From Streptomyces sp. CB01580 (lineage in GTDB: Bacteria; Actinomycetota; Actinomycetes; Streptomycetales; Streptomycetaceae): a stretch of DNA of 33,954 bases. Under the pieces are notes generated by a model. It made no database searches. It had not been told where the DNA came from and was given only the letters and a program-made list of their open reading frames with translations. The translations under genes were made by a program, and so were the position numbers. Where the stretch lies: assembly GCF_001905795.1 (NCBI RefSeq), contig NZ_LIXJ01000046.1, positions 1 to 33,954 of the forward strand. Reading direction: 5' to 3'. Position 1 is the first letter of the stretch; each line of letters begins with the position of its first letter. Shown here in pieces: positions 16,336 through 24,516 of the stretch.

Positions 16336-16580
16336 AAGATCTGCACGCCCTTGGACCCGCTTGGGCTTCGCCCGCTCCTTCGCCGAGGTCTTCCCCGCCG
16401 CGTTCTTGCGGGGCTTCATCTCGCGGACGTCGAGTCGACCGGGGCATCGGCAGCCCCATTGAGCCGACCCGGGTAGCGGCCGGGGGCGCCGGAGCAGCCG
16501 TAGGCGCTTGAGGCGTCCGTGTGACGGCGGTGCGCGGCCTTCCCCGGCCGGGGCGGCGGGCGACGAATGGGTGCCGGGGC

Positions 16581-17015
16581 TCAGTCGGTGTCGATGCCGC
16601 GCGCGGCGAAGACCTCCGCCGCGTCCGGTACCGCCAGGACGCCGTCCTCCACGAAGGTGACCTCCCGCAGGTTGGGCAGCAGGGCGAGGTCGTCGAGCGA
16701 GCGGACGTCGAACAGGTCGTCCTCGCCGTCCCAGGCGGGGGCGCAGTGCCGGAAGACGTCCGCCCCGGCGTCGAAGCACAGCTCCTCGACGCGGGCGAGC
16801 AGCTCGGCCGGGATCTCCAGGGACTCGAAATGGGCCCGGGACTCCGGCAGCACCTCCGCGTGGAGGCCGTGCTCCAGGACGTAGGACGCGGGATCGCCGA
16901 TCCCCCGCTCGGCCAGCCGCGCGGGCAGGTCATAGACCGGGAGGAGCGGCTCGGGGCCGTACATGAGCTCCTCGATGACGAGCAGCTTGAGGTTGAAGTC
17001 GTGGAAGTGGCTCAT
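16581..17015 (-). CDS. DUF6892-like protein, 144 aa
   Basis: Starts at ATG 17015 with MSHFHDFNLKLLVIEELMYG, continues with IPAELLARVEELCFDAGADV, WDGEDDLFDVRSLDDLALLP and NLREVTFVEDGVLA. The FxDFNxKLxVIxxLMY start and the WDGEDDxFxxxSxxDxxLLPNL centre match, from memory, the uncharacterised family DUF6892. The end part looks like a single leucine-rich-repeat turn. It seems intact and cytoplasmic. It lies just downstream of a Ku gene stub on the same strand with no convincing own ribosome site, so its expression is uncertain. Function unknown. Confidence 0.65.
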   Translation of the reverse strand: MSHFHDFNLKLLVIEELMYGPEPLLPVYDLPARLAERGIGDPASYVLEHGLHAEVLPESRAHFESLEIPAELLARVEELCFDAGADVFRHCAPAWDGEDDLFDVRSLDDLALLPNLREVTFVEDGVLAVPDAAEVFAARGIDTD

Positions 17016-17076
17016 GAGACATGAGTACCAGGGAGGTACGACACGGGTCCTCCGCCCGGCCCCGGCCGGGCGGAGG

Positions 17077-17133
17077 CAGGGGAGAAGCGACCAGGCCGAA
17101 GCTGATGGCGCCGGTCCAGATCGTCGCTGGCAT
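17077..17133 (-). pseudogene. First ~19 codons of a Ku DNA-end-binding gene
   Basis: ATG 17133 is followed by MPATIWTGAISFGLVASPL, the hallmark N-terminus of bacterial Ku (consensus IWxGxIxFGLVxxPV). After this the sequence turns into PPPGRGRAED and unrelated DNA leading to the DUF6892-like gene. Only the start of the gene remains, so the fragment cannot support end joining. Confidence 0.7.
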
Positions 17134-17139
17134 GCGGGC

Positions 17140-18080
17140 CTCCCGCGCGGGTGCGGCCTTTCAGCACTTCGATCGTGGTGGTGGCGTGGGGCCGACGCAT
17201 CTTCGCTGTCCGGCTGAAGTTGCGGAAGATGACCGCGGGACCCGGGTGATGACACCACGCGGAACAAGCCCGCGAGGTCGCGGACGTCAGAGCCATGCCC
17301 CGCGTCGACCACACGGCTGAGGGTGCCGACGTCGTACGCGTCGCCTTCGACACGGGACGGTCTTCCTCAACGACCGCGTCATGTGGGACTTCAGCGAACA
17401 GGCCTGACACAGCTGCACCAGGTTCTCGCCCTGCCCCATGACGACCTCGGCCTCGCCCGTAGGCCTCCCGGCTCCAAGCTGCTCAGCTCCCGGATCGTCA
17501 CCGCGGCGAACGACGCGTCGACATCCAGGCGGCCCGCACCACCCGCGTCCTGGCCTTGGGCAGCACGCCCCCGGCGCCCCGCGAGACGGTCACCGCCCCG
17601 ACGGCCGCAGCTGCGCCCGAGGTGCCGACGCGGAGGCCGAAGATCGGCGGATCCAGGTCGGGCGGGGGCGGGTCGGACGGTCCGGGCATGGACGGGCCTG
17701 CCACCGGGCGTCGCGGCGGCGAACGGGGTAAGAGTTCACCGATCCGTTCCGTTCTCTGGGGCGGCCACGACCGACGGCGGCGTGGTGCTGCGGTCCTGAG
17801 ACGGGGCCGTCGGCATGGTTGGGCAGTGGTGGACCGGTCGAGGGCACAACCCATTCTGTGCTCGTCTCCTCGGTCGGGTCGCCAGACGAAGCGACCAGCT
17901 GCTCCCTGGCAGTGAGCCCGATGGCGCCGGTCGCCTCGCCGGGTCTTCCCCCTTTCCCCGAGCGTGGCAAAACATCGTCGGCATCCAAGGGCGGGCTCGC
18001 CCATAAGGCAGGCGGGCATCGGGAGCGCAATTAGCGATATATGGAACGGCGGAATGCACGATGCGCAATACGGTCAGCCG
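17140..18080. other. Degraded, mostly non-coding stretch
   Basis: No intact gene. Around 17300-17405 two overlapping plus frames carry ADVVRVAFDTG and then, one frame over, VFLNDRVMWDFSEQA followed by a stop at 17404-17406, like the frameshifted tail of a lost gene. At about 17520-17740 a Pro/Ala/Gly-rich frame resembles a low-complexity protein tail. The rest gives no recognisable product on either strand. Confidence 0.45.
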
Positions 18081-18182
18081 TCATAGATTCAGTCGTAAGG
18101 ACATAGCTTCAACAAGTAAGTCAAGACTTATCTTTAGGGAACTTTGACCGTATGGTGTGGCTCGAATCGAAGGAGCCCCCTG
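18081..18182 (+). promoter_or_regulatory. AT-richer leader and promoter region of the HelD gene with RBS
   Basis: This stretch is visibly richer in A and T than its surroundings. TAAGTC-AA-GACTTA (18117-18130) is a short inverted repeat that could be an operator. AAGGAG (18170-18175) is a good ribosome site seven bases before the TTG at 18183. I see no sequence that I can match to the rifamycin-associated element described upstream of some HelR genes. Confidence 0.5.
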
Positions 18183-20264
18183 TTGTCGAAAATGAATGAT
18201 CCCGCTGTGTGTGCGGTTGAATCGGAGCAGGATTATGTGTCCTCCTTGTACGAGTTGCTCGCCGAGCGGCTTTCCGAGGCGCGAGCAAATCGAGCGAGTG
18301 TGCTGAAGGCCCCGGCGGACAGCGCCGGTGAGGCATACGAGAGAGAAATCGCCGCCGAGCGTCTGGCCAAGGAAATCGGCCGGCTGGAGGGCGCCGAAAA
18401 GGGGCTGGTCTTCGGACGCATCGACTGGACGGATGGCACGGCCCTGCGCATCGGGCGGATCGGACTGCATACAGAGGAGGATGACCTGCCTCTGCTCGTG
18501 GACTGGCGCGCGAACGCAGCGCGGCCCTTCTACGAGGCGACACCGGTCCACCCGATGGACCTGCGGCGGCGCCGGCACCTGCGCCTCGAGGAGCGCACGG
18601 TCATCTCGGTGAGCGACGAACTGCTGGACGGGACCGCCGCGACCGACGAGGACGTCGTGGGGGACGGCCCGTTGACCGAGGCTCTGTCAGCACGGCGTAC
18701 GGGCAGGATGCACGCGGCCGTCGCGACGCTGCAGGCCGAGCAGGACGAGGTCGTCCGCTCCGCCCACCGCGGGGTGACCGTGGTACAGGGCGGGCCCGGC
18801 ACCGGCAAGACGGTGGTCGCCCTGCACCGGGCGGCCTATGTCCTGTACGCGTTCCCGCGCGCCGCGGAGGAGGGGGTCCTGGTGGTGGGCCCGAACGCCC
18901 GGTTCCTCGACTACATCTCCCAGGTCCTTCCCTCGCTGGGCGAGAACGACGTCGTTCTGGCGACCTGCCGGGAACTGGCCGGAGTGTCCACGGATACGGT
19001 GGGCCCGTTCGATACGGCGCGGCTGAAGGGCAGCTCCGACCTCGCCGACGCCTTGGCCGGCCTGCTGCGCGTCCACCAAGCCCCCGCCGGTGACTTCACC
19101 GTGCGGGTGGGACAGGAACTGGTTCACCTCTCCGGCGAGGAAGTCGCCGCGGCACGCGACGCCGCCGTGGCAGCCGTACTGGGGCACAATCCTGCGCGCC
19201 AGGTGTTCAAAGAGCTCTTGGTCGACGCCGTCACCGATGCGATGCAACGAGACATGGGCGACCTCCTGGAGCAGATCGATGCCGATGCCGAAAGGATGAC
19301 GGGCCTGAACATCGACCGGTTCACGGGAGTTGCTCAGCGCCGTGTCGAAGGTGCGGCCGACTCGGGTTCGGTCCACGAGCTGGACCTGGACGCCATCCGA
19401 GCCGATCTCCTCGACGACGCCGGCGTCGACCGAGCGGTCGAGGTGTTGTGGCCGGGGCTGGTACCCGGTGACCTCGTGAAGGCGCTCCTGACGGACGCCG
19501 ACGCTCTCGCCGAGCGCCTGCCCCTCCTGACTGCGCAGGAGCGGTCCCTTCTGCTGCGCGGTCAGGACGACCCGTGGACCGATGCCGATGTGCCGTTGCT
19601 GGACGAGGCAGCGAGCCTTGTCGATGGCCCTCCCGAGCGGACGTACGGGCACGTCGTCGTCGACGAGGCGCAGGAACTGACCGCGATGCAGTGGCGGATG
19701 ATCGTCCGCCGCTGCCCGTCAAGGGCGATGACGCTGGTGGGTGACTTCGCCCAGGCAGGCCCGGTCGCGACAGCACGCGACTGGAAGGAAGCACTGAGCC
19801 CCCACGTAGGACCGCGGTTCAAACTGCACAACCTGACCGTCAGCTACCGCACCACGCAGGAGGTTCTGGAGAACGTCCGGGACCTGCTCATGCGGATCGC
19901 TCCGGACCAGAAGGTCGCACGGTCACTGCGAAGCGGTGACAGCCCTCGCACCGTGACCACACCTTCTGACGGATTGGTCACCGCCGTCGTTCAGGAACTC
20001 CGCGCCCAGAGCACCGCGCACCCGGGCGAGCTTCTGGGAGTGATCTGCGCGGAGACCAGGGTGAGCGAGCTGACGGCCCAGGGCATCGCTCACCACGCAC
20101 GCATCGTGCCGGCGTCCGAAGCGCGCGGCCTGGAATTCGACGGGGTCGTCGTCATGAACCCCGAGGAAATCATCACGAACCGCCCCGGTGGGGAAAGGGA
20201 CTTGTACGTAGCCCTGACCCGGGCCACCAAGCGCCTCTGCACGATCACCGTCCAGCCTGCCTGA
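18183..20264 (+). CDS. HelD-family RNA polymerase-associated ATPase (class II, HelR-like)
   Basis: A 693-residue superfamily 1 helicase-like protein. It has an N-terminal coiled-coil arm (YVSSLYELLAERLSEARANR...) of the kind that enters the polymerase secondary channel, a Walker A motif VVQGGPGTGKTVVALHRAAY (about residues 200-219), a Walker B-like VVVDEAQELTAMQW, LVGDFAQAG, and a C-terminal motif ERDLYVALTRATKRL. HelD proteins release stalled RNA polymerase from DNA, and some actinomycete class II members (HelR) protect it from rifamycins. Start TTG 18183 is chosen for AAGGAG at 18170-18175; the longer frame from TTG 18144 lacks one. Family is firm; drug protection is possible but not shown here. 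Confidence 0.92.
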   Translation: MSKMNDPAVCAVESEQDYVSSLYELLAERLSEARANRASVLKAPADSAGEAYEREIAAERLAKEIGRLEGAEKGLVFGRIDWTDGTALRIGRIGLHTEEDDLPLLVDWRANAARPFYEATPVHPMDLRRRRHLRLEERTVISVSDELLDGTAATDEDVVGDGPLTEALSARRTGRMHAAVATLQAEQDEVVRSAHRGVTVVQGGPGTGKTVVALHRAAYVLYAFPRAAEEGVLVVGPNARFLDYISQVLPSLGENDVVLATCRELAGVSTDTVGPFDTARLKGSSDLADALAGLLRVHQAPAGDFTVRVGQELVHLSGEEVAAARDAAVAAVLGHNPARQVFKELLVDAVTDAMQRDMGDLLEQIDADAERMTGLNIDRFTGVAQRRVEGAADSGSVHELDLDAIRADLLDDAGVDRAVEVLWPGLVPGDLVKALLTDADALAERLPLLTAQERSLLLRGQDDPWTDADVPLLDEAASLVDGPPERTYGHVVVDEAQELTAMQWRMIVRRCPSRAMTLVGDFAQAGPVATARDWKEALSPHVGPRFKLHNLTVSYRTTQEVLENVRDLLMRIAPDQKVARSLRSGDSPRTVTTPSDGLVTAVVQELRAQSTAHPGELLGVICAETRVSELTAQGIAHHARIVPASEARGLEFDGVVVMNPEEIITNRPGGERDLYVALTRATKRLCTITVQPA

Positions 20265-20271
20265 CGGCTCG

Positions 20272-20296
20272 GCGCCCGCGTCGTCGCCGCGGGCGC
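20272..20296 (+). terminator. Terminator of the HelD gene
   Basis: GCGCCCGCG (20272-20280) pairs exactly with CGCGGGCGC (20288-20296) around a 7-base loop, eight bases after the stop. Confidence 0.8.
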
Positions 20297-20423
20297 ACCC
20301 GGCGCGGCATGGACACCGTCCCGCGCGCACGGGGCTGCTCGCCGCCTCACCGCTCGTGGCCGCACCCGGCATCACGCGGCCGGGTCCGAGCCTGCGACGT
20401 TCAGATGCCCTTCGCGCAGCAGG

Positions 20424-20684
20424 GTGAAGTCGACGTCGAGCTTCGGGTCGTACACAACACATGAGGGCGTCGCTGCTCGGGCACGCTGGCCGGTCGCCGC
20501 GCAGACCGGGCTGCTCAGCACGATGCACCTGACCGCGTGCGCCGTCGTCCACCTCGCCGTCGGCGTCCTGGCCCGCACGGTCCTGAGCACCCGGCCCTCG
20601 GCCGCCCAAGTCGTCACCCGCATCAGCGGTGCCATGATGATCGCCATCGGCGCCTTCCTGCTGGTGGAACGCCTGGCCGGCTGA
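20424..20684 (+). pseudogene. C-terminal remnant of a LysE/RhtB-type exporter
   Basis: The last 65 residues carry two hydrophobic segments (TGLLSTMHLTACAVVHLAVG and VVTRISGAMMIAIGAFLLVE) with the sequence VVTRISGAMMIAIGAFLLVERLAG, the usual C-terminal helix of LysE amino-acid exporters. A full exporter has about 205 residues; here the first 20 (MKSTSSFGSYTTHEG...) are unrelated, so the gene is 5'-truncated near 20480. It ends 48 bp before the thioesterase gene. Confidence 0.55.
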
Positions 20685-20732
20685 GGAACCCGTCCCGCTC
20701 CACCCGACACGGACCCGAAGGAGAGCACGCAC

Positions 20733-21191
20733 GTGGAAGACCGGATGGAACAGGAACAGACGAGCCCCGCGGTGCAGAAGCGCGTCCAGGACAGCTTCGA
20801 CCTGCAGGGCCTGATGTCCCACCTCGGCGCACGGATCACCCACATCGGCCCCGGTCGCGTACACATCGTGCTTCCGGCCCGCCCCGAGGTGACCCAGCAG
20901 CACGGCTACATCCACGCCGGCGCCACCAGCGCCATCGCCGACAGCGCCGGCGGATATGCCGCGCTCACCCTGTTCGACGAGGACTCCGAGGTTCTCACCG
21001 TCGAGTACAAGATCAACTTCCTCGCACCCGCCGCCGGCCACCACCTCGAAGCGATCGGCACCGTCCTCAAGCCCGGACGCACCCTGACCGTCTGCCAACT
21101 GGAGGTCTACGGCGTCCAGGCCGACGGCGCCAAAGTGCTCGTCGCCAACGGCCGGCAGAGCCTGATCCACGTCGACAGGCCCGCCGAATGA
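20733..21191 (+). CDS. PaaI-family hotdog thioesterase
   Basis: A 152-residue hotdog-fold protein with the PaaI pattern: QHGYIHAGATSAIADSAGGY (the HGG-like loop, here HAG, with the helix Asp), TVEYKINFLAPAAGHHLEAI and the final strand VANGRQSLIHV. Such enzymes hydrolyse acyl-CoA thioesters, often of aromatic or short acyl groups. Start GTG 20733 has GAAGGAG at 20717-20723; ATG 20745 is a weaker alternative. Its stop overlaps the start of the metallo-beta-lactamase-fold gene (ATGA), so translation is coupled and the two should act together. Confidence 0.88.
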   Translation: MEDRMEQEQTSPAVQKRVQDSFDLQGLMSHLGARITHIGPGRVHIVLPARPEVTQQHGYIHAGATSAIADSAGGYAALTLFDEDSEVLTVEYKINFLAPAAGHHLEAIGTVLKPGRTLTVCQLEVYGVQADGAKVLVANGRQSLIHVDRPAE

Positions 21192-22174
21192 GCCCCCAGC
21201 CGCCCACTCCCACCCTGCCATCCTGGCTGACCTGGTGGCAGCGCCCCTTCCCCGACGCCAACACCCTCCTGCTGCCCGGACGGCAACCGGCCCTGGTCGA
21301 CACCGGCTTCGTCGGCCACGCCGACGAGACCGCCGCCTGGGCCCGCGCGCACGCCGGGAACATCGACCTGATCGTCAACACCCACTGGCACTCCGACCAC
21401 GTCGGCGGCAACTCCCTCTTCCAGGCCCAGGGCGCCGCCATCGCCGCAGGAACCCCGGAAGCCGAGGCGATCACCCGCCGGGACCCCGGCTGCTGTGCTG
21501 CCGAGTACCTGGACCAGCCGGTCGCCCAATACATCGTGGACGTACCGCTCGACGACGGCCAGGTCCTGCGGCTGGGCGATGCCGACTGGGAGGTCGTCCG
21601 CACCCCCGGCCACACTCCGGGCCATCTGGCGTTGTGGCAGCCGGAGGAACGGCTGCTCGTGGTCGGTGACGCGCTGTCGGATTACGACGTCGGCTGGGTG
21701 AACCTCGCTCTCGACGGCCCGGACGCGGCGACCACCGCGCTCGCCTCTCTCAAACGGATGGCCGACCTCGACCCCCGCGTGATCCTCCCCTCCCACGGTC
21801 CGATCCCCGCCGCCCCCGCAGCCGCGTTCGCTGCTGCCCTGCGCCGTGCCCAGCGGCTCGTCGACGACCCGGCCGGAGCGGTCTGGTACGGCGCCCGGCG
21901 GATCTTCGCGTTCGCCCTGATGATTCGCGACGGCATCCCGGCCGACGAGGTCGAGTCGTACCTCCACGCCTGTGCCTGGCTGACCGACGCCGCCCGCCTT
22001 CTGGACGTGACCGCAGAGGTCCTCGCCGCCGAACTGGTCACGACCATGCTCCGCAGCGGCGCCATAGTCCTGCGCGACGGCCGCATCCACGCCGCCGCCG
22101 ACCACACCCCTGTGGCGCCCGAGGTGTTGCGCGTGCCCTACCCCCGGGCCTGGTCGGCGACCGAGCCGTGCTGA
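21188..22174 (+). CDS. Metallo-beta-lactamase-fold hydrolase
   Basis: A 328-residue MBL-fold protein. Zinc ligands are visible: THWHSDHVGG (the HxHxDH motif), a His in TPGHTPGHLALW, an Asp in LLVVGDALSDYDVGW and the His in ILPSHGPIP. The last 100 residues form an extra helical domain (RRAQRLVDDPAGAVWYGARR...DGIPADEVESYLHACAWL) seen in hydrolases of the LACTB2/glyoxalase II-like type. The start overlaps the stop of the thioesterase gene. The much longer open frame upstream is rejected because its content is antisense-like and Arg-rich. The pairing with a thioesterase suggests breakdown of a thioester or ester metabolite; substrate unknown. Confidence 0.88.
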   Translation: MSPQPPTPTLPSWLTWWQRPFPDANTLLLPGRQPALVDTGFVGHADETAAWARAHAGNIDLIVNTHWHSDHVGGNSLFQAQGAAIAAGTPEAEAITRRDPGCCAAEYLDQPVAQYIVDVPLDDGQVLRLGDADWEVVRTPGHTPGHLALWQPEERLLVVGDALSDYDVGWVNLALDGPDAATTALASLKRMADLDPRVILPSHGPIPAAPAAAFAAALRRAQRLVDDPAGAVWYGARRIFAFALMIRDGIPADEVESYLHACAWLTDAARLLDVTAEVLAAELVTTMLRSGAIVLRDGRIHAAADHTPVAPEVLRVPYPRAWSATEPC

Positions 22175-22189
22175 CACCTGCTGGAACGA

Positions 22190-22226
22190 GGGGCGGGCGA
22201 GCGGCTGTAGGCCGCTCGCCCGCCCC
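22190..22226. terminator. Bidirectional terminator, perfect 16-bp stem
   Basis: GGGGCGGGCGAGCGGC (22190-22205) and its exact complement (22211-22226) flank the loop TGTAG, between the convergent MBL-fold and TetR genes. Confidence 0.85.
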
Positions 22227-22283
22227 ATACCCGTCCGCTCGTCAGAAGGTGTGCGCGTGCTACCCAGCCAGCTGCCGTATTCC

Positions 22284-22901
22284 TCAGCGGCTCTGTACGG
22301 GCTGTTGCCCGCCGGCTCCGCCGTCTCGGATGCGGAGGAGTTCGTCTCGGACGATCTCGATGGCCCATCCGGTGTCGTCGCCGAGCGGCTGGTGGAGCAG
22401 GTGCAGGCCGAGCCCGTCCACGAGGGCGAGCAACCGCCTGGCGTGACACCGGCTGTCCGGTGTGGAGGCGGGTTCGTTGCGGAGCATGGCCGCGATCCGG
22501 GTGAACAGGTCGAGGAGTTGTTCGTGGGCGTGGTCGCGGATGCGGGCGAGGCCGGGGTTCGCGGGGGTTTCGGAGATGAGTGCGATGCTGATCTCGAACT
22601 CGCGGCGGGTTTCCGGCGCCAGCGGCATCAGTTCGCGGATCGCGGCGAGGGCGTAGGCGACGCCGTCGGGGCTGAGGGGGGTCGCCGAGACCCGTGCGGT
22701 GGCGCGTTCGACCATGAGCTCGGCGGAGAACTTCAGCAGTTCCGACTGGGACGGGAACAGGTGCCGTAGCGACCCGACCGACATCCCGGCCCCGGCCGCC
22801 ACGGTCCGCACCGAGACCGCGCTGACGCCGTGTTCCAGGATGACCTGCCAGGCCGCCTCGGCCAGCCGTGTCTTCCGTTCTTCGCGAGGGGTGAACGCCA
22901 T
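22284..22901 (-). CDS. TetR-family regulator
   Basis: A 205-residue TetR protein. The N-terminal HTH reads REERKTRLAEAAWQVILEHG, VSVRTVAAGAGMSVGSLRHLF. The ligand domain (about 70-195) with RREFEISIALISETPANPGL and LLALVDGLGLHLLHQPLGDD is of the BetI-like TetR_C_6 kind. AGGAGGT lies eight bases before ATG 22901. The gene is divergent from an MmpS-like lipoprotein over two operator-like sites and is its probable repressor; in mycobacteria TetR genes next to mmpS/mmpL control efflux. Confidence 0.92.
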   Translation of the reverse strand: MAFTPREERKTRLAEAAWQVILEHGVSAVSVRTVAAGAGMSVGSLRHLFPSQSELLKFSAELMVERATARVSATPLSPDGVAYALAAIRELMPLAPETRREFEISIALISETPANPGLARIRDHAHEQLLDLFTRIAAMLRNEPASTPDSRCHARRLLALVDGLGLHLLHQPLGDDTGWAIEIVRDELLRIRDGGAGGQQPVQSR

Positions 22902-22916
22902 TCTCGAAGCACCTCC

Positions 22917-22958
22917 TAGTACGATCGTGCTAACCTAAGTTCTAGTACGACTGTACCA
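22917..22958. promoter_or_regulatory. Two TetR operator-like sites
   Basis: TAGTACGATCGTGCTA (22917-22932) is a 16-bp near-perfect palindrome, and TAGTACGACTGTACCA (22943-22958) is a second copy with the same half-site TAGTACGA, 26 bp further on. They lie between the divergent TetR and lipoprotein genes. TetR dimers bind such palindromes; binding here is inferred. Confidence 0.7.
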
Positions 22959-22972
22959 ATCGTGGGGGGATG

Positions 22973-23404
22973 ATGCGGCGAGGAACGCGGACAGACACAG
23001 CACTGGCGACGGTTGTGGCTGCGACGATGGCACTGGCCGGCTGCGATGCCATGCCGTGGGGCGGTAGCGGGGACAAGCAGCAGTCCAAGGCGATGGTGGT
23101 CGAGGTCGAGGTGACCAGCGACGCCGGGGCCGCGGGTCGGGTACGAGCGGTGGTCGATGCCCGCAACGATCCGCAGCGGGTCGACCAGTCCGGGGTGAAG
23201 ATGCCGTACACGCAGACGTTCCAGGTGCCGCTGGATGCCCCATTCCCGCTGACCGGCACCTCGGTCGAAGCCACCGCCGCAAGTGATGCGGCGTGGATCG
23301 CATGCCGGATCACCCTGGACGGGAAGGTCGTCGCAGAGGACCGCGCCGAAGGGCCCGGCGCGGTCACGGTGTGCGAGAAGAAGCTCCGCGCGGGTCCGCA
23401 GTGA
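22973..23404 (+). CDS. MmpS-like lipoprotein
   Basis: A 143-residue exported lipoprotein: N-terminal Arg-rich segment, hydrophobic core and lipobox MALAGC with Cys24. The mature part shows the MmpS pattern VVEVEVTSDAGAAGRVRAVV, VKMPYTQTFQVPLDAPFPL, and AAWIACRITLDGKVVAEDRA ending in a second Cys (TVCEK). MmpS proteins assist RND transporters of the MmpL family. Either ATG (22970 or 22973) follows a run of Gs serving as ribosome site; 22973 is preferred. The next frame starts with a GTGA overlap, so a membrane partner once followed; no MmpL gene is present now. Confidence 0.75.
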   Translation: MRRGTRTDTALATVVAATMALAGCDAMPWGGSGDKQQSKAMVVEVEVTSDAGAAGRVRAVVDARNDPQRVDQSGVKMPYTQTFQVPLDAPFPLTGTSVEATAASDAAWIACRITLDGKVVAEDRAEGPGAVTVCEKKLRAGPQ

Positions 23405-23907
23405 TCATCCCGATCGAATCCGCAGGTGCCCTGGTCCTGCTCACGCTCACCGACTTGCTCGGCTTCAGGATGGCGCGGCACGCGAGGCAGCGCGGCGCCT
23501 GCGTGTGGAGAGCCCGACCGGGGGGGCCGGGCAAGCCTCGCCACGGCCAGGCCGAGCACACCGTCCGCGTCAAGCGCGCCCTTCGTCCGTCGCCGTCACC
23601 GCCACGGTCAAGCCGAAGAAGTACGTGGTCACCTATGCGGGACGTGTCCAGGTCACAGTCAGCGATATCCTTTACTTTTGCGGCCGTTGCTACGGCGACC
23701 CCATTCTGGCCACGGTACAGCCTGGCGTACAGCGGGGCCCGGTGGGATCACGAACAGCCGTCGCAAGACCTGCTCGAGCTACGCCTGCCCCGGGTTCGCA
23801 TGATGGTGCGACATGTTGTCCTCGTCGACCAGCAACAGGTGTGGCGTGGCAGGCACACCTGGAACGTCATCGCCGAGGTGTTCCTTGGCAAGCGCCACGG
23901 ATGGTGA
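23401..23907 (+). pseudogene. Start of a membrane protein running into mosaic sequence
   Basis: GTG 23401 overlaps the stop of the lipoprotein gene, which indicates a true start. The first 30 residues (MIIPIESAGALVLLTLTDLL) form a membrane segment. After about residue 40 the frame becomes Arg/Ser-rich and unlikely. In another frame, about 23590-23720, VTATVKPKKYVVTYAGRVQV looks coding, and the original frame becomes plausible again near its end (VRHVVLVDQQQVWRGRHTWN). This reads as a mosaic of fragments or a multiply frameshifted gene. Product not recognised. Confidence 0.4.
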
Positions 23908-23909
23908 GC

Positions 23910-24149
23910 CCCCCGCAACGCCCAGCGTCTTCCCCTCGGTGCTCACACCAGGCCAGGGCGCGTGGGCCGCCGAGTGGGAGGCGGAGAGGCGAGGCTTCTG
24001 CCGGGTCGCGCCGGCCCTTTGCACGGTCCGGGAATCGCTTGCCAGCCCTTCCGTCGCGGAAGTCAGCCTTCTTTCATCCTTCTGGTGGTCCGCCGTCAGT
24101 AGCGAACAGGCGGGCGGGCGATGGCATCCGGACCTCGGACAGCCGTGGC
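23910..24149. other. Stretch without a recognisable gene
   Basis: Frames on both strands lack a recognisable product. The stretch ends at the terminator of the crystallin-like gene. Confidence 0.3.
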
Positions 24150-24175
24150 GGCCCGCTGGAAGAATCCAGCGGGCC
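24150..24175 (-). terminator. Terminator of the crystallin-like gene
   Basis: GGCCCGCTGGA (24150-24160) and its exact complement (24165-24175) enclose the loop AGAA, 20 bases past the stop codon at 24196. Confidence 0.85.
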
Positions 24176-24195
24176 GTCAGGGCCTCGAGATCAGC

Positions 24196-24516
24196 TCAGA
24201 CGATGCGGATGTAGTCGATGGTGATCCGCGGGAAGGTCATGGACGACCACTTCAGGAGACTGTAGGTGGCCCCGCCGGGCCCCCGGAGCTGGACGGCGTT
24301 GTTCCCTGTACTTACGGAGGTCACGTTGGGGATCTGATACATGTCGGTTGTTCCCGAGTTGGCGAAACACAGCGAGCCGCCGTCGTAGTTGATCCGCAGC
24401 AGGTCCGTGGGACCACAACCGGTCTCGTTGATCGCTGCGGCATTGCCGGCGGGGACGGCGACAACGAGCATCGCCGCCGCGGCCATAGTGGTGAGCGCCT
24501 TGGTGATTCTCTTCAT
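24196..24516 (-). CDS. Small secreted beta/gamma-crystallin-like protein
   Basis: A 106-residue precursor with a signal peptide (MKRITKALTTMAAAAMLVVA...AGNAAA) and a mature domain of about 78 residues. The mature part has NETGCGPTDLLRINYDGGSL, CFANSGTTDMYQIPNVTSVS, then GNNAVQLRGPGGATYSLLKW, a Greek-key pattern with two cysteines. It resembles the Streptomyces secreted crystallin-fold proteins such as the killer-toxin-like protein SKLP and the metalloproteinase inhibitor SMPI. Start ATG 24516 has GAGGAG upstream. It stands alone with its own terminator. Whether it is toxin, inhibitor or structural protein is not visible. Confidence 0.75.
   Translation of the reverse strand: MKRITKALTTMAAAAMLVVAVPAGNAAAINETGCGPTDLLRINYDGGSLCFANSGTTDMYQIPNVTSVSTGNNAVQLRGPGGATYSLLKWSSMTFPRITIDYIRIV

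Noticed and set aside
18081..18182. Rifamycin-associated element upstream of the HelD gene
   Set aside because: I could not find a 19-bp inverted repeat of that type; the short TAAGTC/GACTTA repeat does not match what I remember of it.
20537..21187. Long 5' extension of the MBL-fold protein frame
   Set aside because: The extension is Arg/His-rich, overlaps the well-supported thioesterase gene and lacks a start signal; the ATGA overlap start is better.
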